Source: Microbacterium indicum DSM 19969 (GTDB lineage: Bacteria > Actinomycetota > Actinomycetes > Actinomycetales > Microbacteriaceae). From it: a stretch of 64,000 bases of DNA. The translations under genes were made by a program, and so were the position numbers. Shown here piece by piece: positions 33,202 to 42,142 of this stretch; position 1 is the first letter of the stretch, and each line of letters begins with the position of its first letter. The notes beneath the pieces were generated by a model. It had not been told where the DNA came from and searched no databases. It saw nothing but the letters and a program-made list of their open reading frames with translations. The stretch covers positions 1-64,000 of the forward strand of contig NZ_AULR01000008.1 of NCBI RefSeq assembly GCF_000422385.1, given 5' to 3'.

Positions 33202-34278
33202 ATGAAGGCAGCGCGCTACTACGACCGCGGCGACATCCGCATCGAGGACATCGAGCAGCAGCCGTTGGAGCCGGGCACCGTCCGCATCGACGTCGCGTGG
33301 TGCGGCATCTGCGGCACGGACCTGCACGAGTACCTCGATGGGCCGATCTTCGTGCCGGCGCACGGGCACCCGCACCCGATCTCGGGCGAGTCCGCCCCCG
33401 TGACGCTGGGCCACGAGTTCTCGGGCACGGTCTCGGAGCTCGGCGAGGGCGTCACCGACCTCGCCGTCGGCGACCACGTCGTCGTCGAGCCCTACATCAT
33501 CCGCGACGACGTCGACACGAGCGCGTCGTCGAACGACTACCACCTGTCGCCCGACATGAACTTCATCGGCCTCGGCGGCCGCGGCGGCGGCCTCAGCGAG
33601 AACATCGTCGTCAAGCGCCGCTGGGTGCACCGGATCTCGAACGACGTCGCGCTCGACGAGGCCGCGCTCATCGAGCCGCTCTCCGTCGCGTTCCACGCGG
33701 TCAAGCGCTCGGGCGTCGCGGCCGGCCAGGTCGCGGTCGTCGGCGGAGCGGGCCCGATCGGCCTTCTCACCGCGACGGTCCTGCACGCCCTCGGCGTCAC
33801 CGTCGTCGTCTCGGAGCTCTCGCCGCTGCGCCGCCAGAAGGCCATCGACGCGGGCGTCGCCGATTACGCGCTCAACCCCGCCGAAGTCGACGTCGTCGCC
33901 GAGGTCCGCGAGCTCACGGGCGGGAAGGGCGCCGACGGCGCCTTCGAGTGCACCTCGGTGCAGGTCGTCTTCGACACCCTCATGGACGCCGTGCGCCCCA
34001 CGGGCGTCATCGTCGTCGTCTCGATCTGGGGAAAGCCTGCGACCTTCGACATGCACAAGCTCGTCATGAAGGAGGTCGACGTGCGCGGCACGATCGGCTA
34101 CGTCAACTCGCACCCCGAGACGATCGCGCTCGTCGAGTCGGGCAAGGTCGACCTCAAGCCGTTCATCACGGGGAAGATCGGCCTCGAGGGCCTCGTCGAC
34201 GAGGGCTTCGACACGCTCATCAACCGCAACGAGACAGCCGTGAAGATCCTCGTGTCGCCGAGCGGCGCCGGCCTCTGA
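33202..34278 (+). CDS. 2,3-Butanediol dehydrogenase-like zinc MDR enzyme
   Basis: The 358-residue protein has the catalytic zinc site C-G-I-C-G-T-D, G-H-E-F-S-G and E-P-Y. The Rossmann motif is G-G-A-G-P-I-G. The four-Cys structural zinc lobe is absent, as in BdhA-type (R,R)-butanediol dehydrogenases. The enzyme would interconvert acetoin and 2,3-butanediol. AAGGAA lies before ATG 33202, and a hairpin at 34290-34326 ends the unit. Sorbitol or other polyol activity is possible. Confidence 0.85.
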   Translation: MKAARYYDRGDIRIEDIEQQPLEPGTVRIDVAWCGICGTDLHEYLDGPIFVPAHGHPHPISGESAPVTLGHEFSGTVSELGEGVTDLAVGDHVVVEPYIIRDDVDTSASSNDYHLSPDMNFIGLGGRGGGLSENIVVKRRWVHRISNDVALDEAALIEPLSVAFHAVKRSGVAAGQVAVVGGAGPIGLLTATVLHALGVTVVVSELSPLRRQKAIDAGVADYALNPAEVDVVAEVRELTGGKGADGAFECTSVQVVFDTLMDAVRPTGVIVVVSIWGKPATFDMHKLVMKEVDVRGTIGYVNSHPETIALVESGKVDLKPFITGKIGLEGLVDEGFDTLINRNETAVKILVSPSGAGL

Positions 34279-34289
34279 GCCTGTGATGA

Positions 34290-34326
34290 GGATCCGGCCC
34301 GTTCGCTTCGGCGGCGGGCCGGATCC
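34290..34326 (+). terminator. Terminator-like hairpin after the butanediol dehydrogenase
   Basis: GGATCCGGCCCG (34290-34301) and CGGGCCGGATCC (34315-34326) form a perfect 12-bp stem with a 13-nt loop, starting 12 bp after the stop codon. No T-run follows. Confidence 0.65.
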
Positions 34327-34388
34327 GTACGCAGGGGGGCTCTGACAGGGCCTTTCTCGGGACGGGCGGCGAGGCGGATCCTGGAGCC

Positions 34389-34613
34389 ATGACCACATGG
34401 ACCGAGGACGAGCTCGACCGCAGCGGCCGGGCGAACGAGCTGCACATCGCGTCGGGCGGCGTCGACCGCGACGTCGTCTTCGCAGACGGCGGCCGCCTCG
34501 ACCGCGCCGCGATCGACGCCGCGTACCGCGAGAAGTTCGGCGTGAACACCTACTCCGACGGCGTCACGACCGACGCGTCCGCGGCGGCGACCCTCGTCGT
34601 CGAGCCCGCATGA
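34389..34613 (+). pseudogene. DUF2255-like protein with an in-frame internal deletion
   Basis: The frame encodes 74 residues. The start (W-T-E-D-E-L-D-R) and the end (V-D-R-D-V, A-I-D-A-A-Y-R-E-K, A-A-T-L-V-V-E-P) match the two ends of DUF2255 proteins of about 120 residues. The central part (the V-W-V-V-R-V-G-D-D-L-Y-V-R region) is missing, joined around I-A-S-G-G-V. It is probably non-functional even though the frame is open. It stops at the left edge of the third palindromic repeat. Confidence 0.6.
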
Positions 34614-34681
34614 GTACGGCAGATATTCGTCGCTGACTGCTGTGGGGCCCGGATCCGCGAGATCCGGGCCCGTTCTGCCGT
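34614..34681. repeat. Dispersed palindromic repeat, copy 3 (diverged)
   Basis: ACGGCAGA (34616-34623) and TCTGCCGT (34674-34681) repeat the arms of copies 1 and 2. The interior differs and contains its own 11-bp stem, GGGCCCGGATC/GATCCGGGCCC (34645-34671). It lies between two gene remnants. Confidence 0.6.
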
Positions 34682-34689
34682 CGTCCTGC

Positions 34690-34824
34690 TCACGCGCGGC
34701 CGGTGACACGCACCTCGCAACGGGCGGCGCCGGCCCGCGCGATGCGCGCGTCGGCGGTGACGAGGAGGATCCCGCGGATCTCCGCAGCGGCGACGTACGC
34801 GACCTCCTCGCGGCTCGCGAGCAT
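34690..34824 (-). pseudogene. C-terminal remnant of a PIN-domain (VapC-like) toxin
   Basis: On the reverse strand, 44 codons end in E-V-A-Y-V-A-A-A-E, L-L-V-T-A-D-A-R-I-A-R and C-E-V-R-V. This is the last third of a PIN ribonuclease, including the final acidic residue in T-A-D. The N-terminal Asp and Glu are absent, so it cannot be active. Its upstream end meets the truncated XRE gene at 34822-34825, a probable recombination junction. Confidence 0.55.
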
Positions 34825-35520
34825 GAGCGTCGGCTACTACACGCGGCTCGAGCGCGGGAACCTGCGCGGCGTCTCGGAGGAGGTCCTCGAGGCGATCTCG
34901 CGGGCGCTCATGCTCGACCGGGCGGAGCACGATCACCTCTTCGACCTCGCCCGCACGGCGACACGGCGGTCCGCCCCGAGCTGCAGTACCTGCTCGACGC
35001 CATCACGCTCGCGCCCGCGTTCATCCAGAACAACCGCATGGACATGGTCGCCGCGAACCTGCTCGGCCGGGCGATGTACGCGCCGATCCTGCGCGGGTCG
35101 CGGGAGGACGCGAACTTCGCCCGGCACATCTTCCTCGATGAGGAGAGCCACGACTTCTACCTCGACTGGGATCGCGCGGCGTGGACGAACGTCACGATCC
35201 TGCGGCGCGAGGCGGGGCGCAGCCCGCACGACAAGCGCCTGCACGCGCTGATCGGCGAGCTCTCGACGCGCAGCGAGGTGTTCCGTGAGCTCTGGGCGGC
35301 GCACGACGTGCGCAAGCACTATGCGGGGGTCAAGGGCTTCGTCCACCCCGTCGTCGGCGGCATGGAGCTCAACTACCAGACGCTCGACCTCGACGGGGAG
35401 CCGGGCCTGTCGATGACCGTCTACACGGCGACGCCCGGATCGCCGACCGTCGAGACGCTCGGCCTGCTCGCGTCCTGGGGCGCGTCGGAGGAGGCACCCC
35501 GGCTGCTGTCGCTCGCGTAG
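34823..35520 (+). pseudogene. XRE/MmyB regulator, 5'-truncated and frameshifted
   Basis: The frame opens in the middle of an HTH (M-S-V-G-Y-Y-T-R-L-E-R-G-N-L). It continues to F-D-L-A-R and then loses frame near 34960. The MmyB ligand domain (L-L-D-A-I-T-L-A-P-A-F onward) follows in the -1 frame to a stop at 35520. The first 50-60 residues of the family are missing. Compared with the intact 26802-27641 paralogue, it is clearly a pseudogene. Confidence 0.75.
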
Positions 35521-35525
35521 GGGCG

Positions 35526-36023
35526 TCAGGCCCGCCGCCACCAGCGGCGCTGCGCGGGCTCGGGGGCCGGAGGCGCGGCGGCCTCGCGGCGCTCGCGCCA
35601 GGCCGCGACCTCGGCGTCGGCGTCGAGCAGGGGCGTGACGACCGGCGGCCCTCCCTCGAGCTGCATCCGCGCGCGGCGCACCCGGCGGTTGAAGTCGGCG
35701 ACGTGCTCGCGCACCTCCTCCTCGCGCGCCAGTAGGTCGAGCGTCTCGGCCATCGCGCGGTGCTCGACCCTGAGGGCGAGGGCAGGAGGGGCGATCCCGG
35801 TGAGGTTCTCCGTCTCGATCTTGCGGCGGATCCACCAGTCGTCCTCGAGGGGCCTGTCGAGCCCCTCGAGGGGCTTGCCTGCCCCCGGCAGGTCGTCGAA
35901 GTCGCCGCGGCGGATCGCCACCTGGATCGCGGCCTCGACCGCCGAGACCCGCTCCTCGCGCGTCGTCCACTGCGGCGGGCCGCCGACCGAGCGGCCCTCC
36001 TCCCGGGGGTCCTTCGTCGCCAT
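35526..36023 (-). CDS. DUF1992 (DnaJ homologue subfamily C member 28-like) protein
   Basis: The 165-residue soluble protein has the conserved block I-R-R-G-D-F-D-D-L-P-G-A-G-K-P-L, then D-D-W-W-I-R-R-K-I and a helical C-terminal half with basic clusters. The domain occurs at the C-terminus of human DNAJC28, but there is no J domain here. The function is unknown. CACAAT ends 6 nt before the ATG. Confidence 0.83.
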   Translation of the reverse strand: MATKDPREEGRSVGGPPQWTTREERVSAVEAAIQVAIRRGDFDDLPGAGKPLEGLDRPLEDDWWIRRKIETENLTGIAPPALALRVEHRAMAETLDLLAREEEVREHVADFNRRVRRARMQLEGGPPVVTPLLDADAEVAAWRERREAAAPPAPEPAQRRWWRRA

Positions 36024-36052
36024 GGATCCATTGTGCTCCGGCGCGGGCGGCC

Positions 36053-36820
36053 TCAGGCCGCGAGCGACCCGATCAGCCGGACGGCCTGCCCGCCGACGCC
36101 CCACAGCGCATACGCCGCGAGGAGGATGGACAGGACCCACTCGCGCCCTGAGCCCGCGTCGCCGAGGATCGGGACGGCGAAGGACCCGCGCCGCGGCCAG
36201 ATCCGCGAGAGCACGACGGTGCGGCGGAGGCCCGCGGGCCGGCGCGGCATGATGGGCCAGAGCCACGGGACGCCGCCCGTCGTGAGCGTGTCCCCGACGA
36301 GGTGGGCGAGGAAGCCGACGCCGATGCAGGTGGGCAGCCATCCGAACTCGTCCGGGAGGAACCACATGAGCCCGCCCGCCGCGAGCGCCCCGACGATCCA
36401 GGCGCCGATCCATCCGCGCGCGATCCGGAGGCACTTCGTCCCGATCGCGATGCACACCGCGGCGGCGAGCGCGGGGCCGACGGCCAGCGAGACGTCCCAG
36501 CCCGCGGGCGTCCACGTGAGGAAGGAGAGCGCGATCGCGAGGAGGATCGCGGCGATCATCGCGACGACGGAGTGCATGCCCTTCCGGTGCCCGCCCGTCA
36601 GCCCGCTGACGGCGCCCGCGACGATGCGCCCCGCGGGGAGCCCCGCCGCGACGGTCGACGAGGGGTGGTCGATGTCGGGCAGGAGCGCCGCACCGGCGCA
36701 CACGGCGGCGCCCGAGAGGACACCGACGGCGTCGAGCGGCGCCCACCCGAAGCCGGGGGAGGTCGTCGTGACCGCGACCCACGCGGCGGCGCCGGACACG
36801 GCGTGAGATGCACCCATCAT
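36053..36820 (-). CDS. YdjM/DUF457-type membrane metal-dependent hydrolase
   Basis: The 255-residue membrane protein has about six helices and the family histidine/aspartate sites. These are S-H near the N-terminus, L-L-P-D-I-D-H-P, R-K-G-M-H-S, and H-L-V-G-D-T-L-T-T-G-G-V near the end. The homologue YdjM is LexA-regulated in E. coli, but its substrate is unknown. TAGCGT ends 7 nt before the first of two ATGs (36820), which supports that start. Confidence 0.83.
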   Translation of the reverse strand: MMGASHAVSGAAAWVAVTTTSPGFGWAPLDAVGVLSGAAVCAGAALLPDIDHPSSTVAAGLPAGRIVAGAVSGLTGGHRKGMHSVVAMIAAILLAIALSFLTWTPAGWDVSLAVGPALAAAVCIAIGTKCLRIARGWIGAWIVGALAAGGLMWFLPDEFGWLPTCIGVGFLAHLVGDTLTTGGVPWLWPIMPRRPAGLRRTVVLSRIWPRRGSFAVPILGDAGSGREWVLSILLAAYALWGVGGQAVRLIGSLAA

Positions 36821-36913
36821 CCGTCCGACGCTAGGCACCGGGTCTGACAGAACTCCCCGGGGGACCATCGCGCGAGCCGGACGCGCGGTGCCCCGGCCTG
36901 TCAGGATGGAGAC

Positions 36914-38122
36914 ATGTTCGTCGTCGTCGGAGTCACGGGCGGGATCGCCGCCTACAAGACCGTGAGCCTCGTGCGCCTGCTCGTGAAGGACGGGCACGAC
37001 GTGCACGTGATCCCGACCGACGATGCGCTGAGGTTCGTCGGCCGGCCGACGTGGGAGGCGATCAGCCGCAACCCCGTCACGACGAGCGTGCACGACGACG
37101 TCGCCCGCGTGCGCCACGTCGCCCTCGGCCAGCAGGCCGACCTCGTCGTGATCGCCCCCGCCACCGCGAACACGATCGCGAAGATGGCGGCCGGCCTCGC
37201 CGACGACCTCCTCGGCACGACCCTCCTTGCGACGACGGCGCCCGTCGTGATCGCGCCCGCGATGCACACCGAGATGTGGCGCAACCCCGCGACGCAGGCG
37301 AACGTCGACACCCTGACCTCGCGCGGCGTCCACATGATCGGCCCCGAGTCGGGCCAGCTCACGGGCGACGACTCGGGCCCCGGCCGCATGACCGAGCCCG
37401 AGCGGATCCACGAGGTCGTGACCCGAGAGCTGCGGAAGGGATCGGGGGAGGCCGCCGGGCGCACCTGGCTCGTCACGGCGGGCGGCACGCGCGAGGCGAT
37501 CGACCCCGTGCGCTTCATCGGCAACCGTTCGAGCGGCCGGCAGGGCGTGGAGGTCGCGCTCGCCGCGGCCCGCCGCGGTGCCGACGTCGTGCTCGTCGCG
37601 GCGAACGTCGCGCACGACGTCATCGCCGACGCGCTGCGCGACCCGCGGATCCGCGTCGCGCACGTGTCGTCGACCGAGCAGCTCGCCGAGGCGGCGGAGC
37701 GCGAGGCCCCCGGCGCCGACGTCGTCGTGATGGCGGCCGCCGTCTCGGACTACCGCGTCGCCGACGTCGCGGAGCGCAAGATCACGAAGGAGCAGGCGGG
37801 CGGCGCGCTCCGCCTCGACCTCGTCGAGAACCCCGACATCCTCGCGGGCCTCGCGCGGGGCCGTCGCGACGGCCAGACGATCGTCGGCTTCGCAGCAGAG
37901 ACGCCCGCGGAGGGCGAGACCCTCGCGGAGCGCGCGATCGCGAAGCGCCGCCGCAAGGGCGCCGACCTGCTCGCGGCCAACGAGGTCGGCTTCGAGCGCG
38001 GGTTCGAGCTCGCCGACAACCACCTCGTCGTGATCGACGCATCGGACGCCGTCGTCGCCGACGTCGCCGGGACGAAGCGCGAGACCGCGGAGGCGCTCGT
38101 CGCCGCGATCATCGCGCGCTGA
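36914..38122 (+). CDS. coaBC: Bifunctional CoaBC of coenzyme A synthesis
   Basis: The 402-residue protein has two domains. CoaC (about 1-180) is an FMN-dependent 4'-phosphopantothenoylcysteine decarboxylase with G-V-T-G-G-I-A-A-Y-K, A-P-A-T-A-N-T-I and P-A-M-H. CoaB (about 185-402) is the phosphopantothenate-cysteine ligase, with T-A-G-G-T-R-E-A-I-D-P-V-R and A-A-A-V-S-D-Y-R. Both steps act in the cytosol and are essential. Its 3' end overlaps the convergent ROK gene by 14 bp. This is a reliable chromosomal housekeeping marker. Confidence 0.96.
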   Translation: MFVVVGVTGGIAAYKTVSLVRLLVKDGHDVHVIPTDDALRFVGRPTWEAISRNPVTTSVHDDVARVRHVALGQQADLVVIAPATANTIAKMAAGLADDLLGTTLLATTAPVVIAPAMHTEMWRNPATQANVDTLTSRGVHMIGPESGQLTGDDSGPGRMTEPERIHEVVTRELRKGSGEAAGRTWLVTAGGTREAIDPVRFIGNRSSGRQGVEVALAAARRGADVVLVAANVAHDVIADALRDPRIRVAHVSSTEQLAEAAEREAPGADVVVMAAAVSDYRVADVAERKITKEQAGGALRLDLVENPDILAGLARGRRDGQTIVGFAAETPAEGETLAERAIAKRRRKGADLLAANEVGFERGFELADNHLVVIDASDAVVADVAGTKRETAEALVAAIIAR

Positions 38123-39302
38123 GCGCCGCCGCGATCTTCGTCGAGAGGTTCTCGGGCTCGAGCGCGTGCTCGACCGCGAGCATGCTCGCGCCGAGGACGG
38201 CCGCGCGGGCGCCCGCCTCCGACTGCGCGATCGCGAGACGCTCGGTCGCGAGCGGCATCGAGCGCGTGTAGACGACCTCGCGGATCCCCGCGAGCAGGTG
38301 CTCGCCGACGCGCGCCATCGAGCCGCCGATGACGATGACCCGCGGGTTGAGCAGGCTCACCGCGACCGTCAGCATCTCGCCGATGTCGCGCCCCGCCTGG
38401 CGCACCGCCTGGATCGCCTCGAGGCTGCCGTTCTTGACGAGCTCGACGACGTCGTCGCCCGTCTCGGCGGCGATCCCCGAGGCGCGCAGCGTGCGGGCGA
38501 GCGCGGGCCCCGACGCGAGCGCCTCGAGGCATCCCGTGTTGCCGCACGAGCACGGGACGTCGGATCCCCGCGCCACCCGCACGTGCCCGATGTCGCCCGC
38601 GATGCCCTGCGCGCCGCGCTGGAGTCGCCCGCTCGAGACGACCCCGGCGCCGATGCCCGTCGCGACCTTGACGAACAGGAGGTCGTCGGCGCCCGGCCAG
38701 GCGACGGAGCGCTCGCCGAGCGCCGAGATGTTCACGTCGTTGTCGACGAGCACCGGCACGTCGATGTGCTCGCGCACCCAGCCCGGCACGTCGAAGCGGT
38801 CCCAGCCCGGCATGATCGGCGGGTTCACGGGCCGGCCGGTCGAGAACTCGACGGGCCCCGGGAGGCCGATGCCGATCGCGGCGACGGCCGTCTCGTCGCG
38901 CCCCACGCCCGCCAGCAGCCGGCGCGCCGCGTCGACCATCCACGCGAGGACCGTCTCGGGGCCGTTCGCGATCGGCATGCGGTCGGTCGCCTCCGCGACG
39001 ACGGATCCCGTGAGGTCGGTGATCGCGACCGTCGCGTGGGACGCGCCGAGGTCGGCGGCCACGACGACGCGGCCCGAGGGATTGAGCGCGAACTGCGAGG
39101 GCGGGCGCCCTCCCGTCGACGCGGCGTCGGCGACCGGCACGATGAGGCCCAGCGTCAGGAGCTGGTCGACGCGGGCCGCGATCGTCGAGCGCGCGAGCCC
39201 CGTGGCCTTCGCGAGCTCGGCGCGGGTGTGCGGCCGCCCGTCGCGCAGCAGCTGGAACAGGTGGCCCACGCTGCCGCGCGCGCCGGTCGGAGCATCAGTC
39301 AT
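38109..39302 (-). CDS. ROK-family transcriptional regulator
   Basis: The 397-residue protein has an N-terminal MarR-like HTH (about 10-65; T-R-A-E-L-A-K-A-T-G-L-A-R-S-T-I-A-A-R-V). A sugar-kinase-like ROK domain follows, with V-L-V-D-N-D-V-N, the zinc motif C-S-C-G-N-T-G-C-L-E-A and G-I-G-A-G-V. It lies just downstream of the CUT2 permease in the same orientation, so it is the probable repressor of that sugar operon. Sugar binding would release DNA. Confidence 0.9.
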   Translation of the reverse strand: MTDAPTGARGSVGHLFQLLRDGRPHTRAELAKATGLARSTIAARVDQLLTLGLIVPVADAASTGGRPPSQFALNPSGRVVVAADLGASHATVAITDLTGSVVAEATDRMPIANGPETVLAWMVDAARRLLAGVGRDETAVAAIGIGLPGPVEFSTGRPVNPPIMPGWDRFDVPGWVREHIDVPVLVDNDVNISALGERSVAWPGADDLLFVKVATGIGAGVVSSGRLQRGAQGIAGDIGHVRVARGSDVPCSCGNTGCLEALASGPALARTLRASGIAAETGDDVVELVKNGSLEAIQAVRQAGRDIGEMLTVAVSLLNPRVIVIGGSMARVGEHLLAGIREVVYTRSMPLATERLAIAQSEAGARAAVLGASMLAVEHALEPENLSTKIAAALSAR

Positions 39303-39378
39303 GGAGCGTCTTCCCGTGTCGCGTCGCCGGGAGCCGGGGGAGCCGCAGGCGACTGACGACCATGATAGGGAGTTCCGG

Positions 39379-40377
39379 TCAGCGCTCCCGCCCCGCGAGC
39401 CTCTGCTGCAGCAGGACGGCGACGACGATGATGACGCCCTTCGCGACCGCCTGCACCGACGACGCGAGGTTGTTCTGCACGAACACGTTCGAGAGCGTCG
39501 CGAAGATCAGGACGCCGAAGACCGTGCCGGTCACGGTGCCCTTGCCGCCGGCGAGCAGGGTGCCGCCGACGACGACGGCCGCGATCGCGTCGAGTTCGTA
39601 GAGGAGGCCGTGCGTCGAGGTGCCGGCCTGCGTGCGGCCGAGCATCATGACGGCGGCGATGCCCGAGCAGAGCCCGAGGATCCCGTACAGCCACATCGTG
39701 TGCCTGCGCACCGCGATGCCCGCGAGGCGCGCGGCCTCGGCGTTGCCGCCGATCGCGACGGTCCTGCGCCCGAACGTCGTCCTGTTGAGGAGGAACCAGC
39801 CCGCGACGGCGACGACGGCGAAGATCCAGATGAGGATGTCGACGCCCAGGAGATCGACGTTCATCGCGCCGAGGAAGCCGCGGTCGCTGATCACGAGGGT
39901 GCGGTTCTGCGCGACGAGCTCGGCGAGGCCGCGCGCGCCGACCATCATCGCGAGCGTGGTCATGAACGCGGCGACCTTGCCGTAGGCGATCACGACGCCG
40001 TTGACGAGACCCGCGAGGAGGCCCGTCGCGAGCGCGATGAGGACCATGACGATCCAGTGCACCTGGTCGGCGAGGTCCTGCACGGCCGCGATCGTCGCGA
40101 CGACCGACGCGAGGCCGAGGACGGATCCGACCGACAGGTCGATGCCACCCGAGATGATCACGAGCGTCATCCCGATCGCGATGACGCCGCCGATCGACGC
40201 CTGGCGGAGGATCACGAGCGCGTTGCTGAAGGTCGCGAAGGTGTCGCCCGCCGTCGCGACGCCGACGACGATGAGGATCACGAGCGCCAGCACGAGGCCG
40301 AGGTTGCGCCCGACGGATCCGGAGAAGACGCGGCGCACCGCCGAGGGCGCGGCCGGGGTGTCGGTTGTCGTGGTCAC
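39379..40377 (-). CDS. CUT2 sugar ABC transporter permease (RbsC-like)
   Basis: The 332-residue membrane protein has eight to ten helices. It carries the family signature G-G-I-D-L-S-V-G-S-V-L-G-L and a G-G-T-x-L-A-G-G-x-G-x-V-x-G-T motif near the C-terminus. GTG 40377 overlaps the ATPase stop. It forms the homodimeric channel for the ATPase and the binding protein encoded on the opposite strand. Confidence 0.92.
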   Translation of the reverse strand: MTTTTDTPAAPSAVRRVFSGSVGRNLGLVLALVILIVVGVATAGDTFATFSNALVILRQASIGGVIAIGMTLVIISGGIDLSVGSVLGLASVVATIAAVQDLADQVHWIVMVLIALATGLLAGLVNGVVIAYGKVAAFMTTLAMMVGARGLAELVAQNRTLVISDRGFLGAMNVDLLGVDILIWIFAVVAVAGWFLLNRTTFGRRTVAIGGNAEAARLAGIAVRRHTMWLYGILGLCSGIAAVMMLGRTQAGTSTHGLLYELDAIAAVVVGGTLLAGGKGTVTGTVFGVLIFATLSNVFVQNNLASSVQAVAKGVIIVVAVLLQQRLAGRER

Positions 40378-41894
40378 GCTGCTGCGCCTTTCATGACGAG
40401 GTCGAGCACGCCGTGCTCGTCGATCTCGGAAGCGGGGAGGGTGGAGAGGACGCGCCCGTCGCCGATGACGAGCACGGTGTCGGCGAGCCCCAGGACCTCG
40501 TCGATCTCGCTCGAGATCACGACGACGGCGTTGCCGGCGTCGGCGAGGCGCCGGATGAGGGCGTAGATCTCGGCCCGGGCGCCGACGTCGACGCCGCGGG
40601 TCGGCTCGTCGAGCAGCAGGATCCTGCTGCCGTGGACGAGCCAGCGGGCGAGGAGGATCTTCTGCTGGTTGCCGCCCGAGAGGGTCCCGGCGGCGCGCGT
40701 GGAGTCGGCGGGCCGCAGCTCGAGCGCGGCGATCTGCGCGTCGGCGGCCTCGCGCTCGGCGCCCTCGTCGAGCAGGCCGCCGTGCGCCATGCGCGTGAAC
40801 GACGACAGCGTCACGTTGCGGAAGATCGGCTCGCCGAGGATCAGTCCCTGCGACTTGCGCTCCTCGGGGCTGAGCCCCATTCCGGCGGCGACGGCGGCGG
40901 GCACCGAGCCCCGGGTCGTCTCGGATCCCGCGACCCGCACGACGCCCGAGGTCGCGCGCCGCGCGCCGTAGACCGTCTCGACGATCTCGGATCGTCCCGA
41001 GCCGACGAGGCCCGCGAGGCCGACGATCTCGCCGGCCCGCACGCGGAAGGAGACGTCGTCGAAGACGCCGTCGAGCCCGAGCCCGTCGACCTCGAGGAGG
41101 ACGGGCGCCGCCTCGCCGACGCCGGGCCGCGCCGGGAAGACGTTCGCGACCTCGCGGCCCGTCATGTGCGTGATGAGGGTCGCGGTCGGGGTGTCGTCGA
41201 CGGGGAGGCCGCTCGCCGTCGACGCGCCGTCCTTGAGGACCGTGATGCGGTCGCCGATGCGGCGGATCTCCTCGAGCCGGTGCGTGATGTAGATGACGGC
41301 GATGCCCTGCGAGGTGAGCTCGCCGACGACGCGGAACAGGTTCGCGACCTCCTCGGTGTCGAGCACGGCCGACGGTTCGTCCATGATGATGAGCTCGATG
41401 TCGTGCGAGAGCGCTCGCGCCATGCTCACGATCTGCTTCTGCGCGGCGCTCAGCGTGCCGACCTCGGTGTGCGGCGAGAGGGATCCGTGGCCGAGCCGCT
41501 CGAGAAGCCGCCGGGCCTCCGCGGCCTGCGCCTGGCGCCGGGTGAGCCCCGCGCGGTCCATCTCGTGCCCGAGGAAGATGTTCTCGACGATCGTGAGCCC
41601 GTCGACGACGTCGAGCTCCTGGTACATCGTCGCGATGCCGATGTCGATCGCCGCCTGCGGGCCGTCGACGGCGACGGGCTCGCCCTTCCAGAAGATCTCG
41701 CCCTCGTCGGGGGCGTGGACGCCCGCGAGGACCTTGATGAGCGTCGACTTGCCCGCGCCGTTCTGCCCGAGCAGGCAGTGCACCTCGCCGGGGCGGACGT
41801 CGAGGTCGACGCCGCGGAGCGCCCGGACGGGCCCGAAGCGCTTCGTCACGCCGCGGACCGACAGCAGTGCCGTTGAGTGGTCGACTTTGATCAC
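40374..41894 (-). CDS. CUT2 sugar ABC transporter ATPase (RbsA-like, two NBDs)
   Basis: The 506-residue protein has tandem NBDs. The first has Walker A GQNGAGKST. Its signature is degenerate (L-S-A-A-Q instead of L-S-G-G-Q), as often in CUT2 ATPases. The second has G-L-V-G-S-G-R-S-E and signature LSGGNQQK. The second P-loop lacks the Walker A Lys-Ser/Thr, so only one site is likely fully active. It starts at GTG 41894, with TATGTT 6 nt upstream (leaderless). It is divergent from the binding-protein operon. Confidence 0.92.
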   Translation of the reverse strand: MIKVDHSTALLSVRGVTKRFGPVRALRGVDLDVRPGEVHCLLGQNGAGKSTLIKVLAGVHAPDEGEIFWKGEPVAVDGPQAAIDIGIATMYQELDVVDGLTIVENIFLGHEMDRAGLTRRQAQAAEARRLLERLGHGSLSPHTEVGTLSAAQKQIVSMARALSHDIELIIMDEPSAVLDTEEVANLFRVVGELTSQGIAVIYITHRLEEIRRIGDRITVLKDGASTASGLPVDDTPTATLITHMTGREVANVFPARPGVGEAAPVLLEVDGLGLDGVFDDVSFRVRAGEIVGLAGLVGSGRSEIVETVYGARRATSGVVRVAGSETTRGSVPAAVAAGMGLSPEERKSQGLILGEPIFRNVTLSSFTRMAHGGLLDEGAEREAADAQIAALELRPADSTRAAGTLSGGNQQKILLARWLVHGSRILLLDEPTRGVDVGARAEIYALIRRLADAGNAVVVISSEIDEVLGLADTVLVIGDGRVLSTLPASEIDEHGVLDLVMKGAAA

Positions 41895-42006
41895 GCGGCG
41901 AACATAACATGACGCCCGCCCTCTCGAACAGGGGGAAGGGGCCGTGATCGGATCGTGATCGCAAGCCTTCCAATGGTCGTGATCTCGCGGATTCACACGC
42001 CGGATC

Positions 42007-42037
42007 ACACTTTTGACGCGATGCAGACAAAAGGTGT
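42007..42037. promoter_or_regulatory. Inverted repeat in the divergent CUT2 promoter region
   Basis: ACACTTTTG (42007-42015) and CAAAAGGTGT (42028-42037) are inverted with one inserted base. They lie in the 248-bp gap between the divergent ATPase and binding-protein genes. It is a candidate operator for the nearby ROK protein. AAGGAGG lies 6-8 nt before the binding-protein ATG at 42143. Confidence 0.45.
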
Positions 42038-42142
42038 ACAGAGGGGGGATGCCTCTGTTAGCGTCGGCCCCGTCGACGAGGACACCCCCCCGGTCACGGG
42101 CCGGGCCCCGTCGGCGCATCTGCACATGTTCAAGGAGGAATC

